From the NCBI RefSeq assembly GCF_024648825.1, contig NZ_JANBBE010000002.1:620001-684000 (forward strand): a stretch of 64,000 nt of DNA, read 5' to 3'. The notes under the pieces were generated by a model. That model made no database searches and was not told the origin of the DNA. It saw nothing but the letters and a program-made list of their open reading frames with translations. Position numbers and translations under genes: made by a program. Shown in pieces: positions 50,313 through 60,547 of this stretch. The DNA comes from Lentzea californiensis. Its GTDB lineage: Bacteria > Actinomycetota > Actinomycetes > Mycobacteriales > Pseudonocardiaceae. Every line of letters begins with the position of its first letter. Position 1 is the first letter of the stretch.

Positions 50313-53014
50313 TAGTCCAGCCGAGCGGTCAGCTCGCGCACCAGCGGATCGGTGCCGGACGGCTTGTTCTGGCGCCGCAACGCCTCCGACAACATCGAGA
50401 GCACGTTCCCGGCCTGGTTGTCGTCGGGCAGCAGCGATGCCGCCCGGCGTGCCTCGGCTTCCGCTCCCGCCGCGTCGTCGGCGATGAGCAGCACGTGCGC
50501 CGCCTTCAGCACGACGAACACCCGCCAGCCCTCGTCGCCCAGCGACACCACCAGTGCCTCGGCGTCGCGGTACTGCTTCATCGCCAGCGCGAACTCACCG
50601 GCCTGGCCGTGCACCCACGCGCGGATGGCGGCGATCTCGGCCTGGCGCCGGGTGATCTCCGCCGGTTCGTCCAGCGACGGCAGCAACGCCTCGGCGTCGT
50701 CCACGGCGGCCCTGGTCTCGGTGATCTCGTCGTCGGGCAGGCTCGACGCCAGCTCGACCAGCGAGCCGATCGCCTCCGAGAGGTTGCCCTCCTGCTGCCA
50801 CAACGCGGCACCGGCGCGCCAGGACGCGATGGCCTCGTCGTGCTTGTCCAACTGGCCCTGCACGGAAGCGAGCGCGTCGAGCAGGAACGCCCGGCGCCCC
50901 GTCTCCTCGGGCGGCAGCAGTTCGGCCGCCTCGCGCAGGTACCGCTCGGCCGCCGGGAGCTCACCCAGCTTGCGGCACACCTGGCCGAGCCGGAACACCA
51001 CCTGCAGCCGCAGGTCCTCCTGGCCTTCCTGCAGCAGCCGCAACGACTCCTCCAGGACCTCGGCTGCCTCGACGAACCGGTCCGTCTGCACGTAGCCGCC
51101 GCTCAGCGCGAAGCAGAAGTGCGCGGTGTGGCCGGGGGAGAGGTGCACGCGGGAGATCGCCACGGCCTCGCGCAGATCGCCCAGGCAGGCCCCTTCCTGG
51201 TCCAGTTCCTGGATCGCCGCGACCTGGTACCAGCGCGCCTCCGCGGATTCCGGCAGCGGGAACGCCGCCACGAACTCCCGTGCCGTCGCCACCGCCTCGG
51301 GAACCTTGCGCAGCAACGTCTCCAGCCGCAACCGCAGCCGGAAGCCCTCGAACCGGGCGTTCAACGGGATGTCGCCCGCCATGACCGCCAGGACGTCCGC
51401 GTACGCGCCTTCGAGGTCCTGCTGCCGCGCCTTGTGCTCGGCCGTCTCGACCGCGACCCGGCCGCGCAGCTCCGGAACGTCCAAAGAGGACGCCAGCGCG
51501 ATCATCTCGTTCGCCTGCTCGTGCGCGTGCGCGTCGTCGTACAGCTCGGCCAGCGACAGTGCCGCAACCGTTCGCGTGTAGTCCGTCGCCGCCTCGGCCA
51601 GGCACCGCTCGGCGAGCGCCTGGCCGTCCGGGAGCCCCATCGCGAGCCGCGCCTGGTAGCGCAGCGCGAGGTCGGCGGGCAGCGCCGTCAGCAGCTCGTC
51701 GAACGCCGCCGGGTCGAACGGCACGAGCCCGGTCGTCATCCGCCGGATGCCCGCGTGCGCGGCGAGGCCGGGCGGCAGCAACGAGTCCATGTCCGCGGGC
51801 AGCGAGTCGAGCATCCGCCGCGCCTTCACGAAGTCGCCCTGCTCGTACAGCGTCACCATCGACTCGGCGATCTCCACCGGGTCGCCGAACACGACGGACT
51901 CCTCGGCGGGAGCGGTGACCGGCGCGGCCGGCACGGCGAGCTCCACCGCCGGGTAGTCCTTCTGCTCCAGCGACTTCGTGATCCGCTCGAGCCACGCCGG
52001 CGTGCCGTTGCGCTCGTCGAACTGCTTGGCGAGCTGCAGAGCCCGCTTCGACAGCCGGTCGAGGAGCTCGGCGGCCGTCCGCGAACCGACCGCGGGGACC
52101 TCGAACACGGTGTCGGCCGGAAGGCGCTGCAACAGCACGGAAGCGCACTCCGCGAACGACATCTCGTCGGCCGGCAGCTGCACGCCCGTCACCTTGTGCA
52201 GCGAGCGGCGCAGGATGTCCTCGCCGCGCGCGAGGTTGCCCGTCAGCGCGCAGAACCGGATGTGCTCGTGCACGTACGAGGTGATCTCGTCGTCCTTGAT
52301 CAACCGGTACGCCGTGGTGTGCGCGTGCGCGGCCTTCTCGAGCTCGCCGATTTCCAGCAACGGCCACAGCAGCGCGGACAGGATGCCCTGCGGCTGGGTG
52401 GCGCAGCCGGAGTCGCCGGACAGGCCCTCCCAGCCGTGCGCGGCGGCCTCCTGGTGGCGGCCGAGGCGCGCCAGCATCCAGACCTGCTCCTCGATCACGC
52501 AGGCCTCGCAGTCCGCCATCGGCCCGCGTTCCGTTGCGAGGTAACGCCCGAGCTGCTCGGCGAGGCCCGTCATGTCACCGACGTGGTAGGCGTACTCGGC
52601 GCGGGCGCCGTGCACCGGCTGCACCGAGAAACCGAGCTTGCCGTAGCGGTCCGCGAGCTGGCCGATCACGGCCTGCAGCTGTTCCAGCGAGAACTTCGGG
52701 TCGCGGCGCAGCCCGGTCGCGATCCACTTGTGCGCCCAGTTCAGCGAGTGGACCTCGTACTCGTTGAACGCCTCGGGGTCCTTCTCCTCGGCGGCCCGCA
52801 CCCATGCGAACGGCGCGAGCATCAGGTCGTAGCGCGACAGGTAGTACGCCGAGTCGATCAGCGCCGTGCGGCACGAGACGCCGAGCGGCAGGTGCCCGAG
52901 CGCGTCGGACATGCGCGCGGCCCGTTCCAGCGCCTCGTGCTTCGGCATGCCCGTGGGCATGTTGTACGCCTCCAGGAACGCGCGCTCCGCGTCCTCGGCG
53001 GTGAAGTCGGCCAT
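50312..53014 (-). CDS. TPR-repeat protein paired with HSP90-like protein, 900 aa
   Basis: A large soluble protein of tetratricopeptide-like helical repeats (for example EQVWMLARLGRHQEAAAHGW, LEKAAHAHTTAYRLIKDDEI, and in the C-terminal half GELPAAERYLREAAELLPPE). ATG 53014 lies 9 nt after an AGGGGG ribosome site and 2 nt after the HSP90 stop; a longer open frame upstream is antisense noise of the HSP90 gene. Because TPR proteins are the classical HSP90 co-chaperones in eukaryotes, the pair suggests a bacterial chaperone/partner unit. The actual partner interaction is inference. Confidence 0.85.
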   Translation of the reverse strand: MADFTAEDAERAFLEAYNMPTGMPKHEALERAARMSDALGHLPLGVSCRTALIDSAYYLSRYDLMLAPFAWVRAAEEKDPEAFNEYEVHSLNWAHKWIATGLRRDPKFSLEQLQAVIGQLADRYGKLGFSVQPVHGARAEYAYHVGDMTGLAEQLGRYLATERGPMADCEACVIEEQVWMLARLGRHQEAAAHGWEGLSGDSGCATQPQGILSALLWPLLEIGELEKAAHAHTTAYRLIKDDEITSYVHEHIRFCALTGNLARGEDILRRSLHKVTGVQLPADEMSFAECASVLLQRLPADTVFEVPAVGSRTAAELLDRLSKRALQLAKQFDERNGTPAWLERITKSLEQKDYPAVELAVPAAPVTAPAEESVVFGDPVEIAESMVTLYEQGDFVKARRMLDSLPADMDSLLPPGLAAHAGIRRMTTGLVPFDPAAFDELLTALPADLALRYQARLAMGLPDGQALAERCLAEAATDYTRTVAALSLAELYDDAHAHEQANEMIALASSLDVPELRGRVAVETAEHKARQQDLEGAYADVLAVMAGDIPLNARFEGFRLRLRLETLLRKVPEAVATAREFVAAFPLPESAEARWYQVAAIQELDQEGACLGDLREAVAISRVHLSPGHTAHFCFALSGGYVQTDRFVEAAEVLEESLRLLQEGQEDLRLQVVFRLGQVCRKLGELPAAERYLREAAELLPPEETGRRAFLLDALASVQGQLDKHDEAIASWRAGAALWQQEGNLSEAIGSLVELASSLPDDEITETRAAVDDAEALLPSLDEPAEITRRQAEIAAIRAWVHGQAGEFALAMKQYRDAEALVVSLGDEGWRVFVVLKAAHVLLIADDAAGAEAEARRAASLLPDDNQAGNVLSMLSEALRRQNKPSGTDPLVRELTARLD

Positions 53015-53016
53015 GT

Positions 53017-54786
53017 TCACTTGCCCCCTACGGCGCGGTCCAGCAGTTCCAGGAACGAGCGGTTCAGCGCCGCCGTGTCCTTCGGTCGCATCGCTCGCCG
53101 AGCCTGCAGAACGGCGTGCACGTACAGAGATTCGAGCGTCAGCTCCACCAGGGCCGGTTCGGTCAGCCGGGCCAGCCGCTGCACCAGCGGGTTGCGGCAG
53201 TTGAGGACCAGCTGCTCGGGGCGCGACGAACTGGAGCCCGCGGTCAGCTGCCCGAGCAGCTCCGCCCACAACGGGTCCGTCACCTCCTCCGCCGTCTGCT
53301 CGGTGTCGAGCTTGCGCTGCTGCTCCGCGTTGGTGATCAGCAGGGCGGGCAACGAGACCGGGTCGAAGTCGCGGATCACCGCGTCGCAGTCGTGCCGGTC
53401 CAGCGCCGCCGCGCCCTCGGAGAGCCGCAGCCGCAGCGCCGTCTCGATGCCCGGTTCCGGATCGGCCAGCGCCGCCAGCAACTCGCTGGGAGCCACCCGG
53501 CGCGCGACGGCCGGGCCGTCCAGGGCGCTCAGCCGGTTCAGCAACTCCATGTCGTAGGCGTAGCCCGCGTTCACGAGGCCCAGCCCCTGCGCGGCCGCGA
53601 CCGGCGCGAGCTGGTGGAACTCGTCGACGTCCGGGATGTAGAGGATCGCGCCGTGCTTGCGCTTGAACTGCCGCAACGGGATCGCGCCCTCGGTCGTCTC
53701 GAACGGCAGCCACCGCTCGACCAGCCGCAGCATCTCGTCGTCCGAGCGGGCCAGCGACTTGATGCCCAGGTGGTGCGCGGCCAGCAGCTCACCGGCCCGG
53801 CGCGGCTCGATCGCGTCCAGCCGGATCAGCCAGTCGCGGATCTGCTCGCCCAGCTCCTCGCGCACCGCCAGCAGCATCTCGTCCTGGTACAGCGACTCGC
53901 GTGACGCCGTGGGCCGGATCGCGGACGCGTCGACCACGCACCGCACGAAGTACGCCCAGTCCGGCAGCAGGCCCTCGACGTTGTCGCCGACCAGCATCCG
54001 CTTCAGGTACACCCGGTGCGTCTGGCGCGTGCCGGGGTGCACACCGGACGGCAGCACGAACGCGACACCGGTCAGTCCCGCCGCCTCGACCTCGATCGGG
54101 ATCGCCTCGAAGGGCTTGAACCCGAAGACCTGCTCGCAGTACTCGGAAAGGTCGGCGTCCTCTCCGTCTTCGAGGCTGTCCCACGGGCGCACGCCACGGG
54201 TGACCGCCGCGCCGTCCAGCGTCACGACGGCCGGCAGCAGATCGCCGTAGTCGCTCACCAACGGCCGCACGACGTCGGCTTCCAGCCAGTGCTCGTTGCC
54301 CCGCGACGCACTCAGCCGCACGGTCGTGCCGACCGGCACACCGTCCGCAGTGTCTACTTCGGACACCGTGTAGTTGCCGGACGAGTCCGCCTCCCACCGC
54401 ACCGCCCGGCCACCGCGGGCGGACCGCGTGATCACCGTCACGGACGAGGCGACGAGGAAGCACGACAGCATGCCGACGCCGAACTGGCCGAGGAACCCTT
54501 CGCGGGCGAATCCCAGGTCATCCCTCTTGGAGGTGCGGCCGAGCGTGGACAGCAGCTCGTGGACCTCGTCCTCGGTGAGCCCCACGCCGGTGTCGGTGAT
54601 CGTCAGCTCAGGACCGCAGGTGATCGTGATGTCGGCGGGGCACGACGGGTCGAGCTCGCGCCTCGCCGTGATCGCGTCGACGGCGTTCTGCAGCAGTTCC
54701 CGCACGTAGACGCGCGGGCTGCTGTACAGGTGGTGGCTGAGCAGGTCGATGATGCCGCGCAGGTCGACGCGGAAGGTGTGCGACAT
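53017..54786 (-). CDS. HSP90-family (HtpG-like) GHKL ATPase, 589 aa
   Basis: A chaperone-type ATPase. The N-terminal GHKL domain has YVRELLQNAVDAITARREL (N box), LTITDTGVGLTEDEVHELL (G1) and GFLGQFGVGMLSCFLVASS (G2). The middle domain is recognisable at HRVYLKRMLVGDNVEGLLPD and SRESLYQDEMLLAVREEL. The C-terminal third is divergent from HtpG and shorter. ATG 54786 is chosen, since residues 1-4 of the longer frame are not conserved. It forms an operon with the TPR gene that follows 2 nt later. Confidence 0.85.
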   Translation of the reverse strand: MSHTFRVDLRGIIDLLSHHLYSSPRVYVRELLQNAVDAITARRELDPSCPADITITCGPELTITDTGVGLTEDEVHELLSTLGRTSKRDDLGFAREGFLGQFGVGMLSCFLVASSVTVITRSARGGRAVRWEADSSGNYTVSEVDTADGVPVGTTVRLSASRGNEHWLEADVVRPLVSDYGDLLPAVVTLDGAAVTRGVRPWDSLEDGEDADLSEYCEQVFGFKPFEAIPIEVEAAGLTGVAFVLPSGVHPGTRQTHRVYLKRMLVGDNVEGLLPDWAYFVRCVVDASAIRPTASRESLYQDEMLLAVREELGEQIRDWLIRLDAIEPRRAGELLAAHHLGIKSLARSDDEMLRLVERWLPFETTEGAIPLRQFKRKHGAILYIPDVDEFHQLAPVAAAQGLGLVNAGYAYDMELLNRLSALDGPAVARRVAPSELLAALADPEPGIETALRLRLSEGAAALDRHDCDAVIRDFDPVSLPALLITNAEQQRKLDTEQTAEEVTDPLWAELLGQLTAGSSSSRPEQLVLNCRNPLVQRLARLTEPALVELTLESLYVHAVLQARRAMRPKDTAALNRSFLELLDRAVGGK

Positions 54787-54871
54787 GATGCCGCCCATCC
54801 TAGGGACGATCGAGGGGCCGGTGCCGCTCTTTAACCGAAGCGCCCAGAGCGGTCAAGACGGCACCGACTAG

Positions 54872-56002
<1,131 letters not shown>

Positions 56003-56007
56003 TCCGG

Positions 56008-58485
56008 ATGCGCGTCCCGGTCAGCTGGCTGGTCGAACACCTCGGTTTCGACGAGGTCCCCACACCCGACGAACTCGCCGAGGCGTTCACCCGCATCGGC
56101 ATCGAGGTCGAGGAGGTGAGCCCGCTCGGTCCCGTGACCGGCCCGATCGTCGCCGGTCGAGTCGTCGAGATCGAGGAGCTCACCGAGTTCAAGAAGCCGA
56201 TCCGCTACTGCAAGGTCGAGGTCGGCCCCGAGCAGGTCAACCAGATCATCTGCGGTGCCACGAACTTCGTCGAGGGCGACTCGGTCGTCGTCGCGCTGCC
56301 CGGCGCCGTGCTGCCGGGTGGTTTCGCGATCTCCGAGCGCAAGACGTACGGCCGCGTGTCGCAGGGCATGATCTGCGCCTCCGACGAGCTCGGCATCGGC
56401 GACGACCACTCCGGCATCCTCGTGCTGCCCACCGGCACCGCGCAGCCCGGCGACGACGCGCTGGAGCTGCTCGGCCTGAACGACAGCGTCATCGAGCTCG
56501 CGCCGACCCCGGACCGCGGTTACGCGTTCTCGGTCCGCGGCCTCGCCCGTGAGATCGCGTGCGCGCTCGACGTGCCGTTCGGCGACCCCGGCGTGGTCGA
56601 GATCCCCGAGCCCGAGGGCGAGGCGTGGCCGGTCCACGTCGAGGACCGTCCCGGCTGCTCGCGGTTCGTCGCGCGCCGCGTCACCGGTGTCGACCCGACG
56701 GCGCCGACGCCGTGGTGGATGCGCCGCCGCCTGATGCTCGCGGGCATGCGCTCGATCTCGCTGCCGGTCGACGTCACGAACTACGTGATGCTCGAACTGG
56801 GCCAGCCGCTGCACGCGTTCGACGCGGCGTCCTTGTCCGGCGCGCTGACGGTGCGCCGTGCGCTGACGGGGGAGAAGCTCACGACGCTGGACGACCAGGT
56901 CCGTGCGCTCGACTCCGACGACATCGTGATCGCCGACGACTCCGGCGTGATCTCGCTGGCCGGTGTCATGGGCGGTGCGTCGACCGAGGTCGGCGACAAC
57001 TCCTCGGACATCCTGCTGGAAGCCGCGAACTGGGACCCGGCGTCCATCGCGCGCACGGTCCGCCGGCACAAGCTGCCGTCCGAGGCCGCGAAGCGCTTCG
57101 AGCGCACCGTCGACCCGGCTCTCGCGCCCGTCGCGCTGGAGCGGGCCGCGAAGCTGCTCAACCACTACGCCGAGGGCCAGATCAAGCCCGGCCGCACCGA
57201 CGTGGGCGCGCCCGCGCTGCCCGCGCCGGTGTCGATGCCGATCGACCTGCCGGACCGCATCGCCGGCGTCCGGTACGCGCGGGGCGTCACGGCCCGCCGT
57301 CTCGGCCAGATCGGCTGCCAGGTCTCGGTGACCACCTCGGAGGAGGGCCAGACGATCGTCACGGCCGTGCCGCCGACGTGGCGTTCCGACCTCGTGCAGC
57401 CCGCCGACCTGGTGGAGGAGGTGCTGCGCCTGGAAGGCTACGACACGATTCCGTCGGTGCTGCCGCCCGCTCCCGCCGGTCGCGGCCTGACCGAGCAGCA
57501 GCGCCGTCGCCGCACGGTGTGGCGCACGCTGGCCGAGGACGGGTTCGTCGAGGTCAAGCCGTTCCCGTTCATCGACCCGTCGGTGTTCGACGCCTTCGGC
57601 CTGTCGGCGGACGACATCCGCCGCAACACGGTCGGCGTGCTGAACCCGCTGGAGGCGGACAAGAACGTCCTGGCGACGACGTTGCTGCCGGGCCTTTTGG
57701 AGACCCTCCAGCGCAACCTCGCCCGTGGTGCCAAGGACGTCTCGCTCTACAACATCGCCCAGGTGACGCTGCCGCGCGCCCAGCAGGTCCCCGTGCCGTC
57801 GCTGGGTGTGGACCGCCGGCCGACCGAGGCCGAGGTGGCCTCGCTGCTGGCCGCGCTGCCGAACCAGCCGCTGCACGTCGCCGGTGTGCTCACGGGCCAC
57901 CGCGAACTGGCCGGCTGGTGGGGCAAGGGCGCCGTCGCCGACTGGTCGGACGCCGTCGAGGCCGCCCGCCGCGCCGCTCAGGCCTACGGCGTGCAGCTGC
58001 GCGTCGTGGCGTCGGACCTGCTGCCGTGGCACCCCGGCCGTTGCGCCGAGCTGCGGGTCGGCGACTGGCCCGTCGGCCACGCCGGTGAGCTGCACCCGAA
58101 GGTGATCGAGGCGCTCGGCCTGCCCAAGCGGACCGTGGCGTTCGAGCTCGACCTCGACGCGCTGCCGCTGGACGACCACCGCCCGGCCCCGATGGTGTCG
58201 GCGTACCCGCCGGTGCTGCTGGACGTCGCGCTGGTCGTCGACGCGTCCGTGCCGGTGCAGTCGGTGTCCGAGGTCCTGGGCGCGTCCGCGGGCGACCTGC
58301 TCGAGGACATCCGCCTGTTCGACGTCTACACGGGGGAGCAGGCGGGCGAGGGCAAGAAGTCGCTCGCGTACTCCCTGCGCTTCCGCGCGCCGGACCGCAC
58401 GCTGACGGTGGAGGAGGCGACTTCGGCCCGCGACGCCGCCGTCGCCGCCGCCGGCGAGCGCCTGGGTGCGACTCTGCGCGCCTGA
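56008..58485 (+). CDS. pheT: Phenylalanyl-tRNA synthetase beta subunit, 825 aa
   Basis: Begins MRVPVSWLVEHLGFDEVPTP. An EMAP/OB tRNA-binding domain (YCKVEVGPEQVNQIICGATN), the B3/B4 editing domain (PVDVTNYVMLELGQPLHAFD) and the B5 domain follow. The catalytic-like domain comes next (LVEEVLRLEGYDTIPSVLPP), and a C-terminal ferredoxin-fold anticodon-binding domain (YPPVLLDVALVVDASVPVQS) closes the protein. Standard length. A terminator follows. Confidence 0.96.
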   Translation: MRVPVSWLVEHLGFDEVPTPDELAEAFTRIGIEVEEVSPLGPVTGPIVAGRVVEIEELTEFKKPIRYCKVEVGPEQVNQIICGATNFVEGDSVVVALPGAVLPGGFAISERKTYGRVSQGMICASDELGIGDDHSGILVLPTGTAQPGDDALELLGLNDSVIELAPTPDRGYAFSVRGLAREIACALDVPFGDPGVVEIPEPEGEAWPVHVEDRPGCSRFVARRVTGVDPTAPTPWWMRRRLMLAGMRSISLPVDVTNYVMLELGQPLHAFDAASLSGALTVRRALTGEKLTTLDDQVRALDSDDIVIADDSGVISLAGVMGGASTEVGDNSSDILLEAANWDPASIARTVRRHKLPSEAAKRFERTVDPALAPVALERAAKLLNHYAEGQIKPGRTDVGAPALPAPVSMPIDLPDRIAGVRYARGVTARRLGQIGCQVSVTTSEEGQTIVTAVPPTWRSDLVQPADLVEEVLRLEGYDTIPSVLPPAPAGRGLTEQQRRRRTVWRTLAEDGFVEVKPFPFIDPSVFDAFGLSADDIRRNTVGVLNPLEADKNVLATTLLPGLLETLQRNLARGAKDVSLYNIAQVTLPRAQQVPVPSLGVDRRPTEAEVASLLAALPNQPLHVAGVLTGHRELAGWWGKGAVADWSDAVEAARRAAQAYGVQLRVVASDLLPWHPGRCAELRVGDWPVGHAGELHPKVIEALGLPKRTVAFELDLDALPLDDHRPAPMVSAYPPVLLDVALVVDASVPVQSVSEVLGASAGDLLEDIRLFDVYTGEQAGEGKKSLAYSLRFRAPDRTLTVEEATSARDAAVAAAGERLGATLRA

Positions 58486-58495
58486 TCGGTCAGAC

Positions 58496-58538
58496 CGCGT
58501 GAGGCCCGGAATCCTTCGAGGATCCCGGGCCTCACGCG
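58496..58538 (+). terminator. Terminator after pheT
   Basis: CGCGTGAGGCCCGG (58496-58509) and CCGGGCCTCACGCG (58525-58538) form the main arms, with GGAT/ATCC pairs near the loop. It begins 10 nt after the pheT stop. Confidence 0.8.
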
Positions 58539-58970
58539 TTGGACGGGTGCCCGTACGGCGTAACTTTATGTACACAGTATTGTGGCAACAGGGAAAGGTC
58601 CGGAGTCGCGTTCACCGGGTCACGCAGGAGTCCACGCCGCGGTCCGCAGCTGGTCCACGAGTCACACGCAGATAAATTTGCCCGTCAAAGTTCGCTCGAT
58701 CGGCTGAGTCCCGCAAGTCGGGATTTGGGATCAAATCAGCAGGTGGTAGCCCTGCGTAGCTGTCAAGGTGCCAAAGGTCCCGCATTACAAGGGGAAATCG
58801 GCGCCCGTCAGACGCTTGCGCAGTACGTGAAGCTTCTCCAAGATTGGCGGCGCGGCCCGCTAGGGCCGAGGGGCGAAGCGATGAACCACCGGGCGAGTAT
58901 GGTCGCCGGTCCGGTGGGGAGCTAGAGGCGAACCCACCGCCTGGGAGCAACAACTCTGGAGAGTTGCGCC
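58539..58970. other. Long intergenic region before 58971
   Basis: About 430 nt without a supported gene. It may contain a leader RNA for the membrane-anchored protein gene that follows; I could not match it to a known riboswitch with confidence. Open frames on both strands lack motifs. Confidence 0.4.
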
Positions 58971-59468
58971 ATGCGTAGTCTGGGTCCGCGCCTTGAGATC
59001 GCCGTGTCCTTGACGATCCTCATGGTCGGCGCCGCGGTCGTGGCGGCCATGCACCTCACGTGGCCCGAGCCGAAACTGCCCGCGATGGCGTATTCCGTGA
59101 GCAGCGGCGAGTCGGGCATGCAGCAGCTCAAGCCGTTCGAGATCAACGACATCTCCGGCGCTCCCGTGGAGCTCACGCCGGGTGCCGTGGGCGAGCGCAA
59201 GGTGCGGCTGTCCAACCCCAACCCCGTCGTCATCATCGTCGAGAGCCTGTCGGCGGTCCCCGGTCAGCCGCTCGACGGCACCCAGCAGCGCGTCGAGGGC
59301 TGCCCGTCCGGCGTGCTGACGGTCGTGCCGCTCACCGACATCGTGGAGATCCCCGCGGGAGGCGCGGTCGAGGTCGCCATGAGGGTCGAGGTCGCCGCCG
59401 ACGTCCCGGCCGCGTGCGCCGAGCTCGTCTTCCCGCTCACCTACTCGGGTCGCGCGAAACACGGCTAG
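58971..59468 (+). CDS. Membrane-anchored extracytoplasmic protein, 165 aa
   Basis: ATG 58971 starts a protein with a short cytoplasmic part, one hydrophobic segment (IAVSLTILMVGAAVVAAM, about residues 10-28), then an exported beta-rich domain. The exported domain contains CPSGVLTVVPLTDI and AACAELVFPLTYSG, i.e. two Cys that could form a disulfide. No family recognised. It is followed by a copy of the 55-bp palindrome. Confidence 0.7.
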   Translation: MRSLGPRLEIAVSLTILMVGAAVVAAMHLTWPEPKLPAMAYSVSSGESGMQQLKPFEINDISGAPVELTPGAVGERKVRLSNPNPVVIIVESLSAVPGQPLDGTQQRVEGCPSGVLTVVPLTDIVEIPAGGAVEVAMRVEVAADVPAACAELVFPLTYSGRAKHG

Positions 59469-59504
59469 TGTCCTGCGCCGGAAATTCGTCATCAAAGTAT
59501 GAAG

Positions 59505-59559
59505 GTTGATGAGGGGAGCTTTCATCAACCTCAGGTTTGGGAAAGCTCCCCTCATCAAC
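59505..59559. repeat. 55-bp palindromic element, copy 2
   Basis: Same length and outer sequence (GTTGATGAGGGGAGCTTTCA ... CCCCTCATCAAC) as the element at 50258-50312, with a few differences around the loop. It lies between convergent genes 37 nt after the membrane-anchored protein gene, again as a likely terminator. Confidence 0.8.
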
Positions 59560-59585
59560 GTCGCGGGGCCTCAGCCACGCCGTCA

Positions 59586-60401
59586 TCAACTGCACGCGGG
59601 GCGCTTTCGTGCGCTCCACGCGCACGAAAGCGCCCCGCGTGCGGCACAAACGGCAGGGACTTCAGCGGCGGACTTCCGGCGTAGGGCACTAGTCAGCCGC
59701 TCGCGGACTGGCTCAGCACCCGCGTCCGCACACTGGAGATGCTTCAAGGCCTCGCGCCGTGACAACGGCGACAGCCCCGGCCGCGCCTCGACGAACGAGC
59801 GCACCCAGCCCGGTTCGGTCTTCGCGAACTCCCGCAGCGCCCACCCGATCCCCTTGCGCAGGAAGAAGTCGGGATCGTCCACGTTGGCGTCGACGCACGC
59901 CGTCAGCAGTTCCACGTCGGTCGCGCCCTTGGACCCGAGCTGGCAGATCACCGACGTCCGGCGGCGCCACCTGTCCGCGTCGGCCGACCACTCGAGCATC
60001 AACGGCCGCACGACGTCCGGCGTCGAACGCAGCAACGGCCCTACCCTTTTCGACGCGATCTCGTCGACGTAGTCCCACCACGCGCCGGTCACGATCATCT
60101 CGTCGAACCACGGCAGCAGATCAACGGACTGGAATCGGCGATCACCGCTCAGTGACAACGCGATGTAGCGCTCCTCGCGATAGGCCGCCTCGCGCCACAA
60201 CGTCCGGATCGCGTCGAGCCACTCGTCCCGGTCGTGCAACTGGGGCAGCGACTTCAGCAGCGCCACCCGTCCCGGTTTCTGCACGCCCAGGAACGGCATC
60301 CCGGACTTCATGTACGCCTGCATCTCCAGTGCCTTCACCGGATCCGCGCGCTCCTCGAGTCCCGCTCGAACCGCCTCGATCAAGGAAACCTCAAGAGTCA
60401 C
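59586..60401 (-). CDS. AlkD-like DNA alkylation repair protein, 271 aa
   Basis: A HEAT-repeat DNA glycosylase of the AlkD type, which removes bulky or cationic alkylated bases. KALEMQAYMKSGMPFLGV near residue 25, AAYREERYIALSL, GAWWDYVDEIASKRVGPLL, and FFLRKGIGWALREFAKTEP are typical; the last includes the catalytic-region Arg and Trp. GTG 60401 is chosen. The final 18 residues (ARGALSCAWSARKRPACS) are coded by a palindromic element (59592-59642), so the natural end has probably been replaced. Confidence 0.85.
   Translation of the reverse strand: MTLEVSLIEAVRAGLEERADPVKALEMQAYMKSGMPFLGVQKPGRVALLKSLPQLHDRDEWLDAIRTLWREAAYREERYIALSLSGDRRFQSVDLLPWFDEMIVTGAWWDYVDEIASKRVGPLLRSTPDVVRPLMLEWSADADRWRRRTSVICQLGSKGATDVELLTACVDANVDDPDFFLRKGIGWALREFAKTEPGWVRSFVEARPGLSPLSRREALKHLQCADAGAEPVRERLTSALRRKSAAEVPAVCAARGALSCAWSARKRPACS
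59592..59642. repeat. 51-bp perfect palindrome within the 3' end of the AlkD gene
   Basis: Perfect 22-bp arms (starting GCACGCGGGGCGCTTTCG; complement ending CGCCCCGCGTGC) around a 7-nt loop. It shares the GGGGxGCTTTC core with the 55-bp elements but has different outer arms. It provides the last codons of the AlkD gene. Confidence 0.8.
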
Positions 60402-60547
60402 GCCCAAACGTTATAGGCATAAGGAGTAGCCCTGTTGAGATTTATGGCCCCATCGGTACCGGAAGTGCTAACGAAAGCGCAAAACATCACTTGACCGGGT
60501 GCTCATGTGAACGGAAAGGCTGCTTGATCCGGATACAGTTCGCGTTC

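Noticed and set aside
50312..53713. An 1133-aa frame for the TPR protein
   Set aside because: The first 233 residues are an out-of-phase reading of the HSP90 gene; ATG 53014 has a proper ribosome site.
58539..58970. A c-di-AMP (ydaO-type) or other riboswitch before 58971
   Set aside because: Some purine-rich leader-like pieces are visible, but I could not fold them to a known consensus; an Rfam search would be needed.
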